In this document: piece by piece, positions 1 through 6,678 of the stretch
Numbering within the stretch: the stretch's first letter is position 1
Layout: each line of letters opens with the position of its first letter
NCBI GenBank assembly: GCA_019084435.1
Contig: JAHRFV010000073.1
Coordinates: 1-10,469, forward strand
Source of the DNA: Dethiosulfatibacter sp.
GTDB lineage: Bacteria > Bacillota_A > Clostridia > Tissierellales > Dethiosulfatibacteraceae
Direction of reading: 5' to 3'
Length of the DNA: 10,469 nucleotides
Notes under the pieces: model-generated
The model's input: the letters and a program-made list of their open reading frames with translations, nothing else
What the model was told of the DNA's origin: nothing
Databases searched by the model: none
Made by a program: the position numbers and the translations under genes

Positions 1-52
1 GACTACGCTCTATAACAACGCCCATATATTGATTACGGAGTCTCTGAATCAT
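1..52 (-). CDS. possible 5' end of a minus-strand gene, cut by window edge
   Basis: On the minus strand an ATG at 52-50 opens a frame with no stop to the window edge (17 codons, beginning MIQRLRNQYMGVV). AAAGGAG lies at 62-56, only 3-4 nt before the ATG, which is close for a ribosome binding site. The frame stays open upstream of the ATG to about position 110, with a TTG at 88-86 as an alternative start. It would lie downstream of, and in the same direction as, the MocR gene. No family is recognisable from so few residues, and a plus-strand gene end is an equally possible reading of this edge. Confidence 0.2.
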   Translation of the reverse strand, partial: MIQRLRNQYMGVVIERS

Positions 53-66
53 TGACTCCTTTGTTT
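37..66 (+). terminator. possible weak terminator hairpin at left edge
   Basis: GGAGTC (37-42) and GACTCC (54-59) can form a 6-bp stem with an 11-nt loop, followed on the plus strand by TTTGTTT. It could end a plus-strand gene entering from the left: a short open frame stops at 30-32 and another at 53-55. The stem is short and the loop large. The same bases also fit a start region on the minus strand (see the entry at 1-52), so this is a weak call. Confidence 0.25.
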
Positions 67-170
67 CTGCGCATATGATTCTATTCAAAGTATTCTTGAC
101 TATTTAATTATTTTGGTTGACTTTTGTATAGCTGGCTCCGTTGATAATGATTATATTGAAATAGGATAGA

Positions 171-1520
171 TCAAATTAATGTATCAAATGGAATCCCACT
201 ATATGACAAAGATATTTCAAAACGTTGGTTATGATTATTGATGACGCTTATATGAAGTCCTTTTGAATTGAAGAAATCAACAATTTCCTGAGCATCGCAG
301 TGACTAGTTAGAGAGATGACCGTATGAAGTCCCGAGTCTGCACTTATTAATTCTATATCATCACCCCATACACTTTCAAGATAATTTTTTAACAAATCTC
401 TTTTTTTGCTGTAAATTCGCTTTATTTTTCTTAGATGCTTGTCAATATGACCTTCCCCGATGAATTGCGCTAACGTTAATTGCTCCAATTTTGAAGAAGA
501 TTGGGTGTATCTTGTGGAAATTTTAAAGTAATCTTCTAACAGTCTCAAAGGCAAAATCATATAAGATATCCTCAGAGCCGGCGTGAGAATCTTTGAAAAT
601 GATCCCAGATAGATGACGCTATCATTTTTGTCAAGCCCTTGGAGGCAAGGCACAGGTCTGCTTTCAAATCTTATTAGGCTATCATAATCGTCTTCCACAA
701 TGTAACCTTTTCTGTTTTCAGCCCAGGACAATAATTGAAGTCTCTTTTGTATTGGCATCAGTGAACCTGTAGGATACTGGTGTGAAGGAGAGACATAGAC
801 TATATCAGCACTGGACTGTTCCAAAGCTAAGATATTAAGTCCGTTGTCAGATAAGGGAATATCAATTGTCTTAAATCCATAATCATCAAAAATATATTTG
901 GCTTTTACATAACCGGGATATTCAATGGCAGCAGTGCTGATGCTGGGTTTCAGAACACCTGCCAATATTCCTAATAGATACTGTATTCCAGCCCCTACAA
1001 CAATTTGATCTGGATGCGTATGGGCACCTCGTGTTGAATTCACAAACCTTGAAACTTCATATCGGAGCTTATATTCGCCTTGGTGGGTGCCGGAGCTATA
1101 TACTTCATCTGTCGAATAGGACAGAATGTTGTTATAAAGCTTTTTCCAAATCTTAAGGTCAATGCTGCCGGTATGTACGTTGTCATTGACATAGTTGATT
1201 TCCTCGAAGGATTGTATCTGAACTGAATCTAACGGTTGCATTTTCTTTTGATCAACATTTCTCAAGAAATAATCCTTTAAATCAGTTACAAAGTAGCCTT
1301 TTTTGGGGATACTTTCTAAATAACCCTCTGTCAACAACTGAAAATATGAGTTCTCAACGGTCGTCTTGCTAAGTTTTAATGAAGATGAGGTTTCTCTGAT
1401 TGATGGTAGCTTATCACCGTTTTTTATATTTTGACTTTCAATCTCATCGCGGATGTGCTCGTACAATTGAATATAGATGGGCTTTCGAGTAACTTTATCG
1501 GGTATGAAATTATAAATCAT
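171..1520 (-). CDS. MocR-family transcriptional regulator (GntR HTH + aminotransferase-like domain)
   Basis: 449 residues. Residues about 11-79 form a GntR-type winged helix-turn-helix (KLPSIRETS, TVENSY, EGYLESIPKKGYFV). After a linker, residues about 115-449 form a fold-type I aminotransferase domain with the MocR signatures SPSHQYPTG, EDDYD and SFSK. The lysine of SFSK (about residue 310) is the expected PLP-binding residue, so the protein probably senses PLP or a related amine rather than acting as an enzyme. The ATG at 1520 is chosen over the GTG at 1523 because GAGGTGAT at 1531-1524 gives 7-nt spacing to it. The protein stops soon after the SLSYSGIP segment, slightly earlier than many MocR proteins. 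It is divergent from an ECF S-component gene, which suggests it controls that gene and that vitamin B6 is the theme (PdxR-like). The family call is firm; the ligand is inference. Confidence 0.92.
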   Translation of the reverse strand: MIYNFIPDKVTRKPIYIQLYEHIRDEIESQNIKNGDKLPSIRETSSSLKLSKTTVENSYFQLLTEGYLESIPKKGYFVTDLKDYFLRNVDQKKMQPLDSVQIQSFEEINYVNDNVHTGSIDLKIWKKLYNNILSYSTDEVYSSGTHQGEYKLRYEVSRFVNSTRGAHTHPDQIVVGAGIQYLLGILAGVLKPSISTAAIEYPGYVKAKYIFDDYGFKTIDIPLSDNGLNILALEQSSADIVYVSPSHQYPTGSLMPIQKRLQLLSWAENRKGYIVEDDYDSLIRFESRPVPCLQGLDKNDSVIYLGSFSKILTPALRISYMILPLRLLEDYFKISTRYTQSSSKLEQLTLAQFIGEGHIDKHLRKIKRIYSKKRDLLKNYLESVWGDDIELISADSGLHTVISLTSHCDAQEIVDFFNSKGLHISVINNHNQRFEISLSYSGIPFDTLI

Positions 1521-1563
1521 CACATCACCTCTGACCTTGTTAAAAATATAAAAACTGTCTCTT

Positions 1564-1592
1564 TTGAAATGGTCACATTTATATTATATTCT
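1564..1592 (+). promoter_or_regulatory. promoter for ECF S-component / yqxD unit
   Basis: TTGAAA at 1564-1569, a 17-nt spacer, then TATTCT at 1587-1592, about 30 nt before the ECF S-component start codon. It lies in the 103-bp gap shared with the divergent MocR gene, where a MocR protein would normally bind. TGACC (1532-1536) and GGTCA (1571-1575) form a widely spaced inverted pair in this gap, which may be chance. Confidence 0.55.
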
Positions 1593-1623
1593 ATTTATAA
1601 GATATGTGAAAGGAGTTTTTTGT

Positions 1624-2103
1624 ATGAGAGATAATAAAACCAAGATTTTAACGGTGTCAGCATTAATGACAGCTATAGTATATATTGCAACTTATATCGG
1701 TACAGCCCTTCCCTTCTCAGGATACGCTCATCTGGGAGATGCCGCAGTTTTTTTGTCAGGCCTCATCCTAGGACCTCATTATGGATTGATAGCTGCTGCT
1801 CTGGGATCTGCATTGGCTGATGGATTGAAAAGTTACGTTATTTATATCCCTGCTACACTGATCTTAAAGGGAATGATGGCCTATATGACCGGTCGTGTAA
1901 GAGAAAAAGGATCAAAAACTATAACTGCAGCCATGGTTTTAGGCGGGTCAGTTATGGTACTTGGATATTATCTTTATGAAACAGTGATTTATGGTAACAT
2001 CCAAGCGCCTATTATCAATATACCATGGAACATCATCCAATTTGTAATAGGTATCATAGTTGCAAAAATATTAATCAAACCCTTTGCAAGGTTTAAGATA
2101 TAA
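1624..2103 (+). CDS. ECF transporter S component (putative vitamin B6/pyridoxine type)
   Basis: 159-residue, almost fully hydrophobic protein with about six membrane segments. It has the substrate-binding architecture of energy-coupling-factor transporters: an AxxxA motif in the first helix (residues 13-17, contact to EcfT), then LGDAAVFLSGLILGP and ADGL, and a late GYYLYET...IPWNIIQ segment common in this S-component group. The S component sits in the membrane, binds a vitamin and partners with shared EcfA/A'/T subunits, none of which is encoded here. The start at 1624 is preferred over the longer frame from 1564 because AGGAG at 1611-1615 is 8 nt upstream and the longer version would begin at the promoter. 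Adjacency to a MocR regulator suggests a PdxU2-like pyridoxine transporter; the substrate is inference. Confidence 0.85.
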   Translation: MRDNKTKILTVSALMTAIVYIATYIGTALPFSGYAHLGDAAVFLSGLILGPHYGLIAAALGSALADGLKSYVIYIPATLILKGMMAYMTGRVREKGSKTITAAMVLGGSVMVLGYYLYETVIYGNIQAPIINIPWNIIQFVIGIIVAKILIKPFARFKI

Positions 2104-2135
2104 TGTTAAAGTGATAGTAATTAAACGGAGGCATT

Positions 2136-2597
2136 ATGAAAATTATTGTAGATGGAGATGGATGTCCGCAGAATGCTAGAAAAATCTGTGAAGAATATGC
2201 ATCATACTATAATATCGCTATGGTTGTTGTTTCCAGTTATGACCACAACATGATGGGAGATTTCGAGACAATAATAGTGGATAAAGGAAAAGATTCTGCA
2301 GATTTCAAAGTTATAGAGCTAGCTCGTATAGAGGATATTGTCATCACTCAAGATTATGGACTTGCCAGCCTGCTGCTGGCTAAAACTTATGCCGTCTTAA
2401 ACCCAGTAGGATTTGAATATACAGAGTCCAATATTGACAAATTGCTTATGAATAGATATTTAGGACAAAAGACCAGAAGAAGTGGTGGACGTACAAAAGG
2501 ACCCAAAAAACGGAAAGCATCTGATGATGTTCTTTTTGAGGAGACACTAATAGCAACTATAACACGAGGGCTAACAAATACAGAAAATTATGAGTGA
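2136..2597 (+). CDS. yqxD: YaiI/YqxD family protein (UPF0178, DUF188)
   Basis: 153 residues, the normal length for UPF0178. Family landmarks in order are an N-terminal strand with DGDGCP (residues 6-11), GKDSADFKVI (51-60), VITQDYGLA (69-77), an RRSGGRTKGPKKR basic segment (about 114-126) and a C-terminal helix. The fold resembles PIN/NYN nucleases with acidic residues clustered at D6, D8, D56 and D73, but the family's cellular role is not established. Most members read DADACP at the first motif; here both alanines are glycine. GGAGG at 2127-2131 precedes the ATG. The gene lies 32 nt after the ECF S-component gene with no terminator between, so the two are probably co-transcribed, though no functional link is obvious. 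Confidence 0.93.
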   Translation: MKIIVDGDGCPQNARKICEEYASYYNIAMVVVSSYDHNMMGDFETIIVDKGKDSADFKVIELARIEDIVITQDYGLASLLLAKTYAVLNPVGFEYTESNIDKLLMNRYLGQKTRRSGGRTKGPKKRKASDDVLFEETLIATITRGLTNTENYE

Positions 2598-2613
2598 ATT
2601 AATATAATCCTAA

Positions 2614-2642
2614 TTGTATAGTATGAGCTTTTATTATATAAT
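2614..2642 (+). promoter_or_regulatory. promoter for zinc-ribbon protein gene
   Basis: TTGTAT at 2614-2619, 17-nt spacer, perfect TATAAT at 2637-2642. Transcription would begin near 2649, about 25 nt before the start codon at 2674. This makes a protein start at 2614 unlikely even though the frame is open there. Confidence 0.6.
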
Positions 2643-2673
2643 ATATGTAGAGTTTACTTTAGGAGGTATTGAT

Positions 2674-3093
2674 ATGTCAGATTTTTTTGGGAAATTCAAA
2701 AAAGGCTTAGATAAAAGCATCAGTATTGCAAGCCAGAAATCAGGGGAATTGATGGAAGCAGGAAAACTGCAAACACAGATCATATCGTTGAGAAATGATA
2801 AGAAAAATGCTATCAACGAGTTGGGGAAAATAACCTATGATATGCTGAAGAGTGAAAGCTTTGAACTGGAGGTTCTCGAAGGGAAGTTTCAGGAGATACT
2901 TCAAATTGAGAAGGAACTGGAAGAAAAGGAAGAAGCAAAGAATAAAGAGGAAACCAAAGAAGCGAATAAAGAGGAGAGCAAATCTGAGACTTATGTTTCG
3001 GACGAAGCTCATGTAATATGCCCGAACTGTGGGGCAGAAAATCCTTTGAGTGCAATGTTCTGCGGTAAATGCGGAACTAAGTTAAAAGAATAG
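2674..3093 (+). CDS. small coiled-coil protein with C-terminal zinc ribbon
   Basis: 139 residues, predicted cytoplasmic. The N-terminal 35 residues are amphipathic (DFFGKFKKGLDKSISIASQKSGEL). Residues about 34-105 form a long charged helix or coiled coil rich in Glu and Lys. The C-terminus holds a zinc ribbon with C116-x2-C119 and C130-x2-C133 (CPNCG...FCGKCG), as in the zinc-ribbon family of Firmicute stress and membrane-associated proteins. The start at 2674 is set by AGGAGG at 2661-2666 with 7-nt spacing; the open frame extends upstream to 2614 but overlaps the promoter there. The gene has its own promoter and terminator, so it is monocistronic. No specific function can be assigned. Confidence 0.85.
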   Translation: MSDFFGKFKKGLDKSISIASQKSGELMEAGKLQTQIISLRNDKKNAINELGKITYDMLKSESFELEVLEGKFQEILQIEKELEEKEEAKNKEETKEANKEESKSETYVSDEAHVICPNCGAENPLSAMFCGKCGTKLKE

Positions 3094-3103
3094 TTGATTG
3101 GTG

Positions 3104-3137
3104 AAGGCTGTTGTCGACGACAACAGCCTTTTTAATT
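3104..3137 (+). terminator. rho-independent terminator after zinc-ribbon gene
   Basis: A perfect 12-bp stem, AAGGCTGTTGTC (3104-3115) with GACAACAGCCTT (3119-3130), has a 3-nt loop and runs into TTTTTAATTTTT. The T-run is only on the plus strand, so it serves the zinc-ribbon gene; it is at best a weak stop for the convergent gene on the other side. Confidence 0.93.
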
Positions 3138-3138
3138 T

Positions 3139-3477
3139 TTATCGGAACTCGCCGCCTTTAAGTAGGTATCCTTCTTCGATAGGATGCGCATAACCCACTA
3201 CGGTATTCTCCGGAAGATTAAGTTGTTTTTCTACCAACTGAGTAGAAACTTGTAATAGCTTTTGGATAAATTCTTTACCATTTCGGATACTGGCTTCGAT
3301 ATGAACTACCGGATAATCAGTTTCGTTTCCTCTGAAAAATGTTTGACTATCCATGGAGGTTAGAATCACATTGATTCTATTAATCTCGATGGGTGTTAGC
3401 GTTGAAATGTCCTGGCCTAGTTTTTCTACATCTAATTTATACTGGGGAGTGGGTATTTTAACTGTGATAAACGGCAT
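3139..3477 (-). CDS. DUF1904 family protein (tautomerase/MIF-like fold)
   Basis: 112 residues beginning MPFITVKIPTP, with the N-terminal proline (after Met removal) typical of the tautomerase superfamily. The middle and end match the DUF1904 pattern as I know it: a phenylalanine-rich strand followed by YPVVHIEASIRNGKEFIQKL (residues 55-74), then a helix, a VVGYAHPIEEGYLLKGG strand region and a Gly-Glu-Phe end. Catalytic activity in this family is not established. The start at 3477 is chosen because AAGGAGG at 3490-3484 is 6 nt upstream; the frame is open to 3597, but that extension overlaps the promoter of the divergent gene. It is convergent with the zinc-ribbon gene, only 9 nt beyond that gene's terminator. 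Confidence 0.8.
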   Translation of the reverse strand: MPFITVKIPTPQYKLDVEKLGQDISTLTPIEINRINVILTSMDSQTFFRGNETDYPVVHIEASIRNGKEFIQKLLQVSTQLVEKQLNLPENTVVGYAHPIEEGYLLKGGEFR

Positions 3478-3557
3478 AAATGGCCTCCTTATATTTGTTG
3501 TCACGTATAAAATAAGCATGACTTGTTTAATACAGTATATATTAAAGCTAAAAAATT

Positions 3558-3566
3558 TGCTATAAT
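3558..3566 (+). promoter_or_regulatory. extended -10 promoter for membrane protein gene
   Basis: TGCTATAAT is a perfect TATAAT (3561-3566) with the TGn extension. There is no good -35 at the usual distance (TATATT at 3538-3543 is the best). The start of transcription is expected near 3573, leaving a leader of only about 25-50 nt before the next gene. Confidence 0.6.
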
Positions 3567-3596
3567 AGGAACAGAAAAATATCATGATAAAAATCA

Positions 3597-4196
3597 ATGA
3601 AATGGATATGTGATAGATTTATGTTAAAACAAAATATTAAACTGGATCCTAAAAGCCTGTACAGATACAGCGATGAAAAGTTGTGTTTTTTTATTGATGT
3701 TCAATTGGACGGGTATAGAGAGATTTACAATGAGTGGGATTTTTCGCCACTGTACAATAGAGACATTGATGAGGATTTGGCAAAATATCTAAATAATTGT
3801 TATATGGAAATACCTTTTAAAGCCAAAACGATCATCAGTATCAGCGTACCTAAGGAGGTGGAGGATAAGACTAGAGAGGAAAAAAGCATTGAGAGCTTTA
3901 AAAACTATTTCATGTATTTAATAAGGTTAAAAAACAAAGACAAACAGACCCTAAAAAAAAGAATGATTTATTACCTGGTTTTAGGCATCGGGCTACTGTC
4001 ATTGGCTAATTTTGTTGAAACTATTCAGATAATGGGTAATTATGTCAAAATATTATCTCAAGGACTATTTGTTGGTGGCTGGGTCCTGTTCTGGGAATTG
4101 TTTTCAAATACCTTTTTTGAATTGAATGACATCAGGAAAGATCTAAAAACTTATTACAAGATGTATTATTCAGATATAGAATATAGCTACAGATAA
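3597..4196 (+). CDS. conserved hypothetical protein with two C-terminal membrane helices
   Basis: 199 residues if started at 3597, or 191 from the ATG at 3621. The first 110 or so residues are soluble, with a patterned acidic/aromatic segment (YREIYNEWDFSPLYNRDIDEDL, given here as residues 40-61). Two membrane helices follow at about 124-143 and 152-170 (including GLFVGGWVLFWELF), then a short basic/tyrosine-rich tail. I recall similar proteins as uncharacterised conserved membrane proteins in varied bacteria, with no known role. Unlike every other gene here, neither start has a clear ribosome binding site. The 3621 start matches where relatives seem to begin (LKQNIKLDP), so it may be the true one. 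It is transcribed alone, divergent from the DUF1904 gene. Confidence 0.8.
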   Translation: MKWICDRFMLKQNIKLDPKSLYRYSDEKLCFFIDVQLDGYREIYNEWDFSPLYNRDIDEDLAKYLNNCYMEIPFKAKTIISISVPKEVEDKTREEKSIESFKNYFMYLIRLKNKDKQTLKKRMIYYLVLGIGLLSLANFVETIQIMGNYVKILSQGLFVGGWVLFWELFSNTFFELNDIRKDLKTYYKMYYSDIEYSYR

Positions 4197-4222
4197 TTTC
4201 TTATTAATTGTTAAAAAAGCTA

Positions 4223-4250
4223 TTGTTTATAAGGCATGATGTGATATACT
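4223..4250 (+). promoter_or_regulatory. promoter for lipoprotein gene
   Basis: TTGTTT at 4223-4228, 16-nt spacer, TATACT at 4245-4250 preceded by TGA (extended -10). It lies 52 nt before the lipoprotein start codon. Confidence 0.65.
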
Positions 4251-4301
4251 GTTCACTGGGCAAAATTTAAGTAATTAGCAATATAATAACAGGAGAATTC
4301 T

Positions 4302-4682
4302 ATGAAACGGATAAAAAAAACTGGTTTCCTGACATTGATACTGATAACTGTTGTTTTAGCAGCATGTGCGGGCGGAAGACATAAAATACAGAATGGGAAA
4401 ATATTTGATGAGGCAGGTTTGCTGCAGGGCGACTATGGCCTATTTGATGGCAACTATTATAAAACACTTGAATTACAGGAAGGCAGCAGGATCATTTTTG
4501 GTTATGCTGTAGGCACAATGTCTGGAGAATTGATTGCTTATTTTGGGGATAAAAATGGCGACAATAAAATCGAAATAGAAGATAGCTTGATTTATGAAAT
4601 ACAAAAGACAGGATCTTATCGAATAGAGGTTGTTGGAAAGGATCATTCAGGTGCTTTTGCCATAGAATGGGAATTGGATTAG
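4302..4682 (+). CDS. small secreted lipoprotein
   Basis: 126 residues. A signal peptide (KRIKK followed by a hydrophobic stretch) ends in the lipobox LAAC, with C22 the lipidated cysteine, so the mature protein of about 105 residues is anchored on the outer face of the membrane. The mature part is mostly predicted beta-strand and ends in a pattern typical of small beta-sandwich lipoproteins (TGSYRIEVVG...GAFAIEW). Residues 83-94 (DKNGDNKIEIED) have the spacing of an EF-hand or dockerin calcium loop: acidic or polar at positions 1, 3, 5 and 12 and Ile at 8. AGGAG at 4291-4295, 6 nt before the ATG, fixes the start. It has its own promoter and terminator. The function is unknown. Confidence 0.87.
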   Translation: MKRIKKTGFLTLILITVVLAACAGGRHKIQNGKIFDEAGLLQGDYGLFDGNYYKTLELQEGSRIIFGYAVGTMSGELIAYFGDKNGDNKIEIEDSLIYEIQKTGSYRIEVVGKDHSGAFAIEWELD

Positions 4683-4701
4683 TCAGATAAACCGGATAAT
4701 T

Positions 4702-4729
4702 AACGCTTATGCATGTGCATAGGCGTTTT
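4702..4729 (+). terminator. rho-independent terminator after lipoprotein gene
   Basis: AACGCTTATGCA (4702-4713) pairs with TGCATAGGCGTT (4716-4727) with one G-T wobble. The minimal loop will in practice open by one pair. The tail reads TTTTATTA. The spacing from the stop codon at 4680-4682 is about 20 nt. Confidence 0.8.
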
Positions 4730-4737
4730 ATTATATA

Positions 4738-4766
4738 TTGAGTGTTTGTTTAACTTGTTATATAAT
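4738..4766 (+). promoter_or_regulatory. main promoter of the sulfur operon
   Basis: TTGAGT at 4738-4743, 17-nt spacer, perfect TATAAT at 4761-4766. Transcription would start near 4773, giving a leader of about 95 nt before the permease start. It is the only good promoter seen upstream of the five-gene run. Confidence 0.7.
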
Positions 4767-4793
4767 CAACTTATACGATGACTAACGGTTTCT

Positions 4794-4838
4794 AAGGTTC
4801 AGATGACGTTTCAAAACACCACCTGAACCAAGAACCTT
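4794..4838 (+). promoter_or_regulatory. leader with competing inverted repeats before the sulfur operon
   Basis: Within the untranslated leader, GGTTCAG (4796-4802) can pair with CTGAACC (4823-4829), while the overlapping AAGGTTC (4794-4800) can instead pair with GAACCTT (4832-4838). Both are perfect 7-bp stems and they exclude each other. At the DNA level the same bases could be an operator. No T-run follows and the permease ribosome binding site is not visibly sequestered, so it is not a classical attenuator and matches no riboswitch that I recognise. Confidence 0.45.
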
Positions 4839-4868
4839 GTTGATAGAAGCATTGGGAGTGTGTTTGTT

Positions 4869-6659
4869 ATGACGATGGAGATTGGATTGACCTATGGTAT
4901 TTTGGCAATAGCGATCGTACTGTTTGTTACTGAAAAATTAAGGACTGATTTGGTTGCTGTTCTTATTATGCTATTGTTGCCATGGGCAGGTATAATAACT
5001 GTAAATGAAGCATTCTCAGGTTTTGCCAGTAACGCGGTCATATCTGTTATGGCGGTGATGATTATTGGTTATGGTATTGAAAAATCCGGTGTCATGAAAT
5101 CTATTTCTAAAGGAATTATCAATGTTGCTGGACATAACGAAAAAAAAATTCTTGTTTTCATAACTTCAACAGTGGGGTTGGTGTCAGCTTTCATGCAAAA
5201 CATTGGCGCAGCAGCGTTATTCTTGCCTGCTATCAGAAGAATATCAAAGAGAACAGGCATAAACGTCTCAAAACTGATTATGCCGATGGGATTTGCTGCT
5301 ATTTTGGGAGGGACTTTAACGATGGTAGCATCAGGTCCCTTAATCGTTCTTAATGATCTTATAGGACAAGCAGATTTGGAGAGATTCAATCTATTCAGCG
5401 TTACCCCCATTGGAGCAGCATTGTTGTTTAGCGGCATACTTTGTTTTTATTTATTTGGCAATGTTTTACTGCCAAATCCCAAACAGGAAGACAAACAAAC
5501 TCATCAATCGTTTTTGAGAGAAACCTTTAGCCTACCGAATAATGTTTATGAAATAACTGTTTCAAAGGAAAGTACGCTTATAGAAAAATCAATAGAAGAG
5601 ATAGACTTTTGGAATAAATATAACCTTCATATATTAGCTCTGAACGAATTAGGAAGTACTGTATACGCGCCGTGGAGAAAAACACGATTTCAAACAGGTC
5701 AAGTACTAGCGATACTTGGATTAGAAGAAAGCGTTAAAAGTTTCGCTCAAGACTTCAATCTTCATGTTAAGTCTGATGTGGATGTTTTTTTAGAAATCAA
5801 AAACGAAGAATACGCTGGATTTGCGGAATTAATAGTTCCACCAAAATCAGATTACAAAGGTAAAAGCTTATGTGACATCGCTTTTCGGAAAAATCTAAAT
5901 ATAGAGCCTATCATATTTATCAATAGAGAAGGTGAGAAGCTGGATTTTTTCCAGGAACCATTAGAGCCAGGTCAGGAAATGATAGTGTTTGGCAGATGGG
6001 AAGATATCAAGAAAATAAAAGGTTCACGGGATCTTGTTGTGGTAACAGATATCACATCTAAAGAGTTTGATTCTAATGTCGATAAAAGCAAACAGGCTGT
6101 TTTTTCCCTGGTTTTTTCACTTGTTCTAATATTGATAGGTGTTAGACTATCTCTGAGCTTTTTTACAGGAGCTTTTTTGATGGTACTATTGGGCGTTATA
6201 CCGAAGGATGAGTTTTACCAGGCCATTGATTGGAAGACCGTTTTCTTGTTAGCAGGACTCATTCCTCTTGGGATCGCCTTTGATAAAAGTGGCGCCGCAA
6301 GACTGACAGCTAATCAAATACTGCTGGTGATTGACCAATGGCGCACTATTCCTATTTTGTTTATTATCGGATTATTGGCCACATTATTCTCATTATTTAT
6401 GTCAAATGTTGCAGCAACTGTACTTTTAGTACCATTGGTAATCATCATGGGAGATAATTTGAGTATTGATCCGAGAGGACTTGCTTTGTTGGTAGCAATA
6501 TGCGCATCAAACTCATTTATACTACCGACACACCAGGTAAATGCCTTTCTAATGAATGCCGGCGGCTATAAAAATGCCGATTATTTTAAAGCCGGAGGTA
6601 TAATGTCCATATTATTCTTGGTAGTGGCGGTATTTATGATATACTTTATCTACATATAA
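4869..6659 (+). CDS. SLC13/DASS family permease with two TrkA-C domains
   Basis: 596 residues. The N-terminal transmembrane half (about 1-200) carries the helix-hairpin motif MQNIGAA (about 109-115). A soluble insert of about 190 residues (about 220-390) contains two TrkA-C/RCK-C-like domains. The C-terminal half (about 408-596) carries the matching MSNVAAT motif (about 511-517) and ASNSFILPT (about 546-554). This layout is that of the SLC13-type sulfate permeases with RCK-C inserts known from algae and cyanobacteria, so an inorganic sulfur anion is the likely cargo; direction and substrate are inferred from the neighbours. The ATG at 4869 is preferred over the GTG at 4860 because GGGAG at 4854-4858 would be adjacent to the GTG. 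First gene of the operon, 19 nt before the persulfide dioxygenase gene. Confidence 0.88.
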   Translation: MTMEIGLTYGILAIAIVLFVTEKLRTDLVAVLIMLLLPWAGIITVNEAFSGFASNAVISVMAVMIIGYGIEKSGVMKSISKGIINVAGHNEKKILVFITSTVGLVSAFMQNIGAAALFLPAIRRISKRTGINVSKLIMPMGFAAILGGTLTMVASGPLIVLNDLIGQADLERFNLFSVTPIGAALLFSGILCFYLFGNVLLPNPKQEDKQTHQSFLRETFSLPNNVYEITVSKESTLIEKSIEEIDFWNKYNLHILALNELGSTVYAPWRKTRFQTGQVLAILGLEESVKSFAQDFNLHVKSDVDVFLEIKNEEYAGFAELIVPPKSDYKGKSLCDIAFRKNLNIEPIIFINREGEKLDFFQEPLEPGQEMIVFGRWEDIKKIKGSRDLVVVTDITSKEFDSNVDKSKQAVFSLVFSLVLILIGVRLSLSFFTGAFLMVLLGVIPKDEFYQAIDWKTVFLLAGLIPLGIAFDKSGAARLTANQILLVIDQWRTIPILFIIGLLATLFSLFMSNVAATVLLVPLVIIMGDNLSIDPRGLALLVAICASNSFILPTHQVNAFLMNAGGYKNADYFKAGGIMSILFLVVAVFMIYFIYI

Positions 6660-6678
6660 AAAAGGGGAGGATAATAAC

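Noticed and set aside
1431..1634. Plus-strand open frame across the MocR 5' end and the intergenic gap
   Set aside because: It is antisense to the MocR helix-turn-helix region, runs through the promoter and has no ribosome binding site or protein-like pattern.
2634..3055. Several minus-strand open frames opposite the zinc-ribbon gene
   Set aside because: They are shadows of the Glu/Lys-rich coding strand; composition is low-complexity Phe/Leu/Ser and none has a ribosome binding site.
3353..3565. Plus-strand open frame opposite the DUF1904 gene
   Set aside because: It is antisense to a gene with a strong ribosome binding site and clear family pattern.
4773..4868. T-box or SAM-type riboswitch before the sulfur operon
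   Set aside because: The leader is too short, lacks the T-box sequence and a terminator hairpin, and does not show the SAM riboswitch core as I know it.
5069..5437. Minus-strand open frame of 122 codons inside the permease gene
   Set aside because: It lies opposite a conserved transmembrane domain; no start signal and no recognisable domain.
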